Positions 5,970 through 9,845 of a stretch of 9,845 bases of DNA are shown piece by piece. A model generated the notes under the pieces. It searched no databases, had not been told where the DNA came from, and worked only from the letters and a program-made list of their open reading frames with translations. A program made the translations under genes and the position numbers. Position 1 is the first letter of the stretch. Each line of letters begins with the position of its first letter. Origin of the DNA: Ilumatobacteraceae bacterium (lineage in GTDB: Bacteria; Actinomycetota; Acidimicrobiia; Acidimicrobiales; Ilumatobacteraceae); contig JANQZQ010000113.1 of NCBI GenBank assembly GCA_030728545.1, positions 1 through 9,845 of the forward strand, given 5' to 3'.

Positions 5970-7965
5970 GGGTTGCCCCTACTTCATGACCATTCGATGA
6001 TGGCCCTTCGTAGTCGCTGTCAGCAGCCACTGACGGCTCGAGCGACCATCCGTAGATGGCGTACAAGATGACCAAGCCACCCACAATGGCAACCGGAATT
6101 GAATACAGGATTCCGAGGGCCACAATGGGCAGACCAGCAGCGAGTACCAACGGCCAATACGACGGCGACGGCATATGGATGTGGGCGTCGGCATTGCGCT
6201 CGAGTTCAGCAAGAATCTGCTCAGCGGTTGCCACCTCGCGCATGGTGTGGGTAACGGGATCTTCTTCGTACTTGCGATGGAAGAACTCATCTAGGTGATG
6301 CACATGCGGAATGGAGTCGAAGTTGTGTTCCTTCGGCGGGCTCGAAGTCATCCATTCGAGACTGCGGGCATTCCACGGGTCGAGTGGCGCGCGCACCTTG
6401 CTACGAGCGGTGATGGCGATATTGATAAGGAATAACAGAATGCCAAAGGTCAGGACGAGCGAGCCAATTGATGCGACCAAGTTCCAGAAAGCAATGTTGA
6501 AGAAACCCTCGCCCGCACGCGCTTCAGTCCACTGGTACATACGGCGTGGTTGGCCTTGCAAGCCGAGAATGTGCATCGGCCCGAACGTCAAGTTCATACC
6601 AATAACCATGAACCAGAAGTTCCACGAGCCGAGTCGCTCGTTGAGCATCTTGCCGAACATTTTCGGCCACCAGTAATAAAAGCCGGAGAACAATCCGAAG
6701 ATGGCCCCGCCAAAGAGCACGTAATGAAAGTGAGCAACGATGTAATACGTGTCGGTTTGCTGGGTGTCGCTTGGAGCCACCGAGTGAGTCACACCTGACA
6801 AGCCGCCAATGGTGAACAGCACGATGAGCCCCACCGAGAATTTCATTGCAGTGCTAAACACCAACTTGCCGCCCCACATGGTGAGCGTCCAGTTGATGAT
6901 TTTGACACCTGTCGGCACCGCGATGGCCATGGTTGCCACCGAGAACACCGCCACCGACACCGGGCCAAGGCCTGAGGCAAACATGTGGTGGGCCCACACA
7001 CCCCAGCCAACAAAGCCGATTGCGGCGCCAGAAAACACCACAAACGGGTAGCCAAACAGTGGCTTGCGACTGAACACCGGCAACACCTCAGAGACGATGC
7101 CGAACGACGGCAAGATCAGCACGTAGACCTCGGGGTGGCCAAAGATCCAGAACAAGTGCTGCCACAACAGTGGGTCAGCGCCTGCCGCAACATCAAAGAA
7201 TTGGGCACCGAAACTGCGTTGGAACGTGAGCAAAAACAGAGCAACCGTGATGACGGGAATCGCGAACAGCAACAGAAACTGCACCACTGTGATGAGCCAA
7301 GTGAACACTGGCATCTTCATTAAAGACATTCCTGGTGCCCGCATATTCAGCACGGTGACAATCAAGTTGATTGCACCAGTGAGCGATGCGATACCAGCAA
7401 TTTGCAGACCGAGTGTCCAGAAGTCGACGCCTTTGCTCGGTGAGAATACTGGGCCTGAGTTCGGCGCATACATGAACCAGCCACCGTCAGCGGCACCGCC
7501 GAGAAACCAAGCGAGGTTGATGACGATGCCACCAGCCAAAAAACACCAGAACCCAAACGCATTGATACGTGGAAATGCCACGTCGCGGGCCCCGATTTGT
7601 AGAGGCACGAAATAGTTGGCAAAGCCTGCAGCCATCGGCATCACGAACAAAAACACCATCGTGGTGGCATGCATGGTGAACATCTGGTTGTACAAATCAG
7701 CGTTGAGCACTTTGCCTTCGGGGGCTGCCAACTGCAAACGAATTAATACGGCTTCAAGGCCACCCACGATAAAAAAGAACATCGCCGTAGCGCCATACAT
7801 GAGGCCCAATTTCTTGTGATCCACGGTGAAGAGCCATGACTTCCAGCCCGTTGATGCAACTGGGCGCTTCAGAGCTCCAAATGTGCGCGTCGGGGTGATT
7901 GCTGGTGCCCCCGCGGGTAGGGCAGGCACGATGATGCCGGGTGCTGGGCGTTCAATGATGGCCAT
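5962..7965 (-). CDS. ctaD: Cytochrome c oxidase subunit I (CtaD), A1-type with C-terminal extension
   Basis: Catalytic subunit of the heme-copper oxidase, holding heme a and the heme a3/CuB site where O2 is reduced to water with proton pumping. In the 667-aa protein the ligands are readable: H99 (MHATTM) and H414 for heme a, H412 for heme a3 (AHFHYV), H277, H326 and H327 for CuB (GHPEVY, WAHHMF), and Y281 for the His-Tyr crosslink. Proton-path residues are E279 (A1 gate), D128 with N117 and N135 (D-channel; ARDVAFPRIN), and K355 (K-channel; PTGVKIINW). Propionate-contact arginines are R474 and R475. After the oxidase core comes a tail from about 525 with a His-rich segment (HVHHLDEFFH, 554-563) and two extra hydrophobic helices at about 604-621 and 624-640. 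The ATG has a strong AGGAG 6 nt upstream that includes part of the ctaC stop codon. It overlaps ctaE by 8 nt. Ligand set complete, function certain. Confidence 0.98.
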   Translation of the reverse strand: MAIIERPAPGIIVPALPAGAPAITPTRTFGALKRPVASTGWKSWLFTVDHKKLGLMYGATAMFFFIVGGLEAVLIRLQLAAPEGKVLNADLYNQMFTMHATTMVFLFVMPMAAGFANYFVPLQIGARDVAFPRINAFGFWCFLAGGIVINLAWFLGGAADGGWFMYAPNSGPVFSPSKGVDFWTLGLQIAGIASLTGAINLIVTVLNMRAPGMSLMKMPVFTWLITVVQFLLLFAIPVITVALFLLTFQRSFGAQFFDVAAGADPLLWQHLFWIFGHPEVYVLILPSFGIVSEVLPVFSRKPLFGYPFVVFSGAAIGFVGWGVWAHHMFASGLGPVSVAVFSVATMAIAVPTGVKIINWTLTMWGGKLVFSTAMKFSVGLIVLFTIGGLSGVTHSVAPSDTQQTDTYYIVAHFHYVLFGGAIFGLFSGFYYWWPKMFGKMLNERLGSWNFWFMVIGMNLTFGPMHILGLQGQPRRMYQWTEARAGEGFFNIAFWNLVASIGSLVLTFGILLFLINIAITARSKVRAPLDPWNARSLEWMTSSPPKEHNFDSIPHVHHLDEFFHRKYEEDPVTHTMREVATAEQILAELERNADAHIHMPSPSYWPLVLAAGLPIVALGILYSIPVAIVGGLVILYAIYGWSLEPSVAADSDYEGPSSNGHEVGATHG
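5976..5980 (-). promoter_or_regulatory. Ribosome binding site of ctaE, inside ctaD
   Basis: The minus strand reads AGGGG followed by 6 nt and then the ctaE ATG. It lies within the last codons of ctaD, which fixes the overlapping start of ctaE. Confidence 0.6.
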
Positions 7966-7971
7966 GTTCGT

Positions 7972-7976
7972 CTCCT
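7972..7976 (-). promoter_or_regulatory. Ribosome binding site of ctaD, overlapping the ctaC stop
   Basis: The minus strand reads TAGGAGA, then the spacer and ATG: AGGAG is 6 nt from the start. It is the strongest Shine-Dalgarno in the window. The first TAG of this stretch is the ctaC stop codon, so ribosomes ending ctaC finish on the ctaD binding site. Confidence 0.75.
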
Positions 7977-9228
7977 ATTTGAGGGTAAGCAAGTAAGCAA
8001 CAAGTTTGTCGATGTCGGATTCACTCAGCCCGAGGTTGGGCATGCCGCGATACTTGCCATTCGTGTCGGCAAGCAATGCAGGATTGGCGTACATGGGCTT
8101 TACTTCTGGTGCATTACGCAGCCACGCACGCAAGTCGTTGACATTCAGGCAAGTCTCATCAACGCCCGCCAAATATTTTGCGCCGAATTCAGCGCTGTCA
8201 GCACGCCACACATCGTCGCGGCATGCGTCGCGCAACAAATCAAACATTGCGCCAGCGAAGGTATTGCGCGACATGAGCTTGGTGAGATTTGGCGCAGCGC
8301 CTGACCAAACATTTTCGTCTGGGGCAGCAATTGCCAGGGTGCCATCGGCACGCTGCAAACCTTCGACTTGATGGCAGCGCACACACTGGTTAAGGAACAC
8401 CGACTCGCCCTCTTTGGCCAAAGTTCCCTCGGCGGGCGATTGATATGCCGCCTGTTGACCGGCAACCCACTTGGCAAAGTCTTCGTCAGATAGCGCCACG
8501 GCTTCCATTCGCATGTTGGCATGCGACAGACCGCAGAACTCGGTGCATTGCCCGGCATAGATACCAGGGGCATCGGCTTCGAGCCGCAATGTGTGAACGC
8601 GACCGGGAACGGCATCACGCTTGCCGTTCAACGCCGGAATCCAGTACGAGTGAATCACGTCGCGACTGGTCTCGCGCAACAACACCTTGGTGCCAACTGG
8701 CATCACTAGTTGCCCCGAACTGATGATGGGCTGAGTGATACCCCATTCGTTCTGCACTGGGTAGTCGTATTCCCACCACCACTGTTGCCCTGTCACATTG
8801 ATGACAAGTTGCGTGTCGTCGGTGCGTGCCAAATCAAAGATCACTCGAAACGTAAATACACCGACCACTGCCAAAATGAGTGCGGGAATCACGGTGAGGG
8901 TGATTTCCAATGCTGGCTTGCCGTGGGTCTGCTCAGGAATTGGCTGACCGCGATCCTTGTAACGCCAAATCGCAAAACCAACGGCAGCGGCAACGATGAC
9001 ACCGATGATTCCCGCAACGGCAAACACCGGTTGCTGGAGGTCGTCGATCATCTTGGCATTCGGGCCTTTGGGCTGCCACGTGTCTTGCGGGGCATTCGTC
9101 GCACACGAGCCCAAAAAGGCAGCAGCACCAGTAGCCGCAAGGGCACGTAGGGCAAGTCGACGCGACTTCATCATGGTCACGCTAAGGGTCGAGCCCGTTC
9201 GCAGCAGCGACAAGCGACGGTGATTCAC
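7975..9228 (-). CDS. ctaC: Cytochrome c oxidase subunit II with fused cytochrome c domain (CtaC, caa3-type)
   Basis: Membrane-anchored subunit that takes electrons into its heme c and CuA centre and passes them to subunit I. Order in the 417-aa protein: lipoprotein signal with lipobox LGSC (C42), helices at about 68-90 and 110-132, the aromatic QWWWEYDY stretch (149-156), and the CuA site with H193, C228, E230, C232, H236 and M239. A class I cytochrome c domain follows, with CVRCH (282-286) and probable axial Met396 in GMPNLGLSESD. The domain is long: 110 residues from H286 to M396, with an insert carrying C336 and C360. The GTG start at 9228 overlaps the upstream stop (GTGA), arguing for coupling, but it gives a 41-residue leader. 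ATG codons at 9174 and 9171 would put the lipobox Cys at position 24 or 23, a more normal signal peptide, though without a visible Shine-Dalgarno. Family call is certain; start is open. Confidence 0.96.
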   Translation of the reverse strand: MNHRRLSLLRTGSTLSVTMMKSRRLALRALAATGAAAFLGSCATNAPQDTWQPKGPNAKMIDDLQQPVFAVAGIIGVIVAAAVGFAIWRYKDRGQPIPEQTHGKPALEITLTVIPALILAVVGVFTFRVIFDLARTDDTQLVINVTGQQWWWEYDYPVQNEWGITQPIISSGQLVMPVGTKVLLRETSRDVIHSYWIPALNGKRDAVPGRVHTLRLEADAPGIYAGQCTEFCGLSHANMRMEAVALSDEDFAKWVAGQQAAYQSPAEGTLAKEGESVFLNQCVRCHQVEGLQRADGTLAIAAPDENVWSGAAPNLTKLMSRNTFAGAMFDLLRDACRDDVWRADSAEFGAKYLAGVDETCLNVNDLRAWLRNAPEVKPMYANPALLADTNGKYRGMPNLGLSESDIDKLVAYLLTLK

Positions 9229-9845
9229 GGCACGAACACTTCAATGGATTGCCCAGCTACCCCAGGCACCGTCAGGGTCAAGGGTGCATCCTGGGCGACC
9301 GAGGGCTTGTCGTATTTCACCGTCAGTGCCTGCTCGGCACCTTGGGGAATGAGCTGTGTGCAGGTTTCGTTCTTTTCGGCATGGCCGTCACCCTCGGTGG
9401 CTTCGGGGGCCGCCATGCCAGCTGGCATGGCACTACCGAGTGATGCAACCATGCGTCGCTCAGCTGCATCAAAGTTGCGGAAGATGAACGTGACTGGGTT
9501 GGCACGCGACGCAGTGACACGTTGTTGTGGTTCGTTGAAGCCCACCATTGCCGCTGAGAGTTGACCATTTCGTAATTCAATAATCGCCGTAACGTTGCTG
9601 CGCAGCGACAGCGTCTTCATCGCTTTTTTGTCGAAGTACTTTGATTTTTCTACTCCACACTCACGATGTAGGTAGTGGCCCTCTTCTGCCGCTTCTGCCA
9701 AATCCGTTCGCAGGCCGACACCTGCACCGGCGATGCCACCTGCGACGATGCCGACAGCACCAACCACACAGATGGCACTCACGAGTGCTCCTTTCAAAGC
9801 GGGGCGCAACGCAAACCACGAGCCAGCCAACAACACCAGGCTTGC
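9225..9845 (-). CDS. Membrane-anchored protein of unknown function, first visible gene of the oxidase operon (partial)
   Basis: I do not recognise this protein with certainty. The frame stays open to the window edge (Ala-Ser-Leu before a GTG at 9836), so the 5' end is probably missing. Counting from that GTG, residues 1-11 are hydrophobic and may be the end of a first membrane helix; 16-42 is a clear Val/Gly/Ala-rich helix. The rest (about 43-203) is polar and beta-rich, probably on the outside. It contains HYLHREC (54-60), a segment NPVTFIFRNFDAAERR (113-128) resembling the strand that carries the first copper ligand in cupredoxins, but with Arg where a His would stand, and a Met/Ala/Gly linker (MPAGMAAPEATEGDGHAEK, 137-155) before C159. 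C60 and C159 could pair. A degenerate cupredoxin-like domain or an oxidase assembly helper is possible (inference). Its stop overlaps the ctaC GTG by 4 nt, so the two are likely co-translated. Confidence 0.72.
   Translation of the reverse strand, partial: ASLVLLAGSWFALRPALKGALVSAICVVGAVGIVAGGIAGAGVGLRTDLAEAAEEGHYLHRECGVEKSKYFDKKAMKTLSLRSNVTAIIELRNGQLSAAMVGFNEPQQRVTASRANPVTFIFRNFDAAERRMVASLGSAMPAGMAAPEATEGDGHAEKNETCTQLIPQGAEQALTVKYDKPSVAQDAPLTLTVPGVAGQSIEVFVP
9412..9431. repeat. 20-bp perfect palindrome with a nearby third copy of its core octamer
   Basis: GCCATGCCAG (9412-9421) is followed directly by its exact reverse complement CTGGCATGGC (9422-9431), with no spacer. The octamer GGCATGGC occurs again at 9378-9385, giving three copies of the same motif in 54 bp. 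It lies in the coding sequence of the unknown protein, where the palindrome encodes the Ala-Met-Pro-Ala-Gly-Met-Ala linker. Whether it is a protein-binding site or a coding coincidence cannot be told from sequence. Confidence 0.6.

Noticed and set aside
5976..7820. Plus-strand ORFs antisense to ctaD, several of 80-130 codons
   Set aside because: They show no recognisable domain and low-complexity composition, and lie opposite a strongly conserved gene. They are reading-frame shadows.
1..9845. tRNA, rRNA, CRISPR, insertion sequence, prophage or riboswitch
   Set aside because: I looked for cloverleaf arms, repeated spacers, transposase motifs, terminal inverted repeats and long leader regions and found none; nearly every base is assigned to a conserved gene.

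Overview
The window is chromosomal, core-gene bacterial DNA. The proteins look most like those of Actinomycetota, probably class Acidimicrobiia. This rests on the PdxH and SerRS sequences, the long actinobacterial-style C-terminal tail of oxidase subunit I, moderate GC, and frequent GTG starts. The lineage is an inference from protein style, not a phylogeny. Packing is extreme: 11 genes fill almost everything, most junctions are overlaps or gaps under 10 bp, and the only wider gap is about 40 bp between two divergent starts. I see no rRNA, tRNA, CRISPR array, insertion sequence, prophage or origin.

Layout, left to right. (1) 10-636 (+) is a poly-gamma-glutamate hydrolase-family protein whose 5' end may lie outside the window. 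(2) 639-1274 (-) is pdxH (PLP synthesis) and 1271-2581 (-) is serS (seryl-tRNA synthetase); serS is upstream and the two overlap by 4 nt. (3) 2622-3356 and 3353-4096 (+) are the ATPase and the permease of an ABC-2 type exporter, overlapping by 4 nt and divergent from serS. (4) 4102-9845 (-) is a six-gene cytochrome oxidase operon. In transcription order it holds an unrecognised membrane-anchored protein (cut by the window edge), ctaC (subunit II with a fused cytochrome c domain), ctaD (subunit I), ctaE (subunit III), ctaF (subunit IV) and ctaG (assembly factor).

How it works together. CtaC-D-E-F form a caa3-type, A1-like proton-pumping heme-copper oxidase. Electrons enter the heme c of CtaC, pass to its CuA centre, then to heme a and the heme a3/CuB site of CtaD, where O2 is reduced. 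All canonical ligands and the D- and K-channel residues I looked for are present. CtaG is expected to help metallate the oxidase. The first gene of the operon is membrane-anchored and has a beta-rich outer domain without a full copper-ligand set; it is the least explained gene here. The ABC exporter converges on the operon, and an ABC-2 pair near heme A or oxidase genes is familiar in actinobacteria, but its substrate cannot be read from sequence.

Most of the window is ordinary housekeeping. The points worth a second look are the unknown first gene of the operon, a 20-bp perfect palindrome plus a third copy of its core octamer inside that gene, an insertion carrying two cysteines in the cytochrome c domain of CtaC, the CATG shared by two divergent ORFs with leaderless-looking alternative starts, and a gamma-PGA hydrolase in a non-phage setting.
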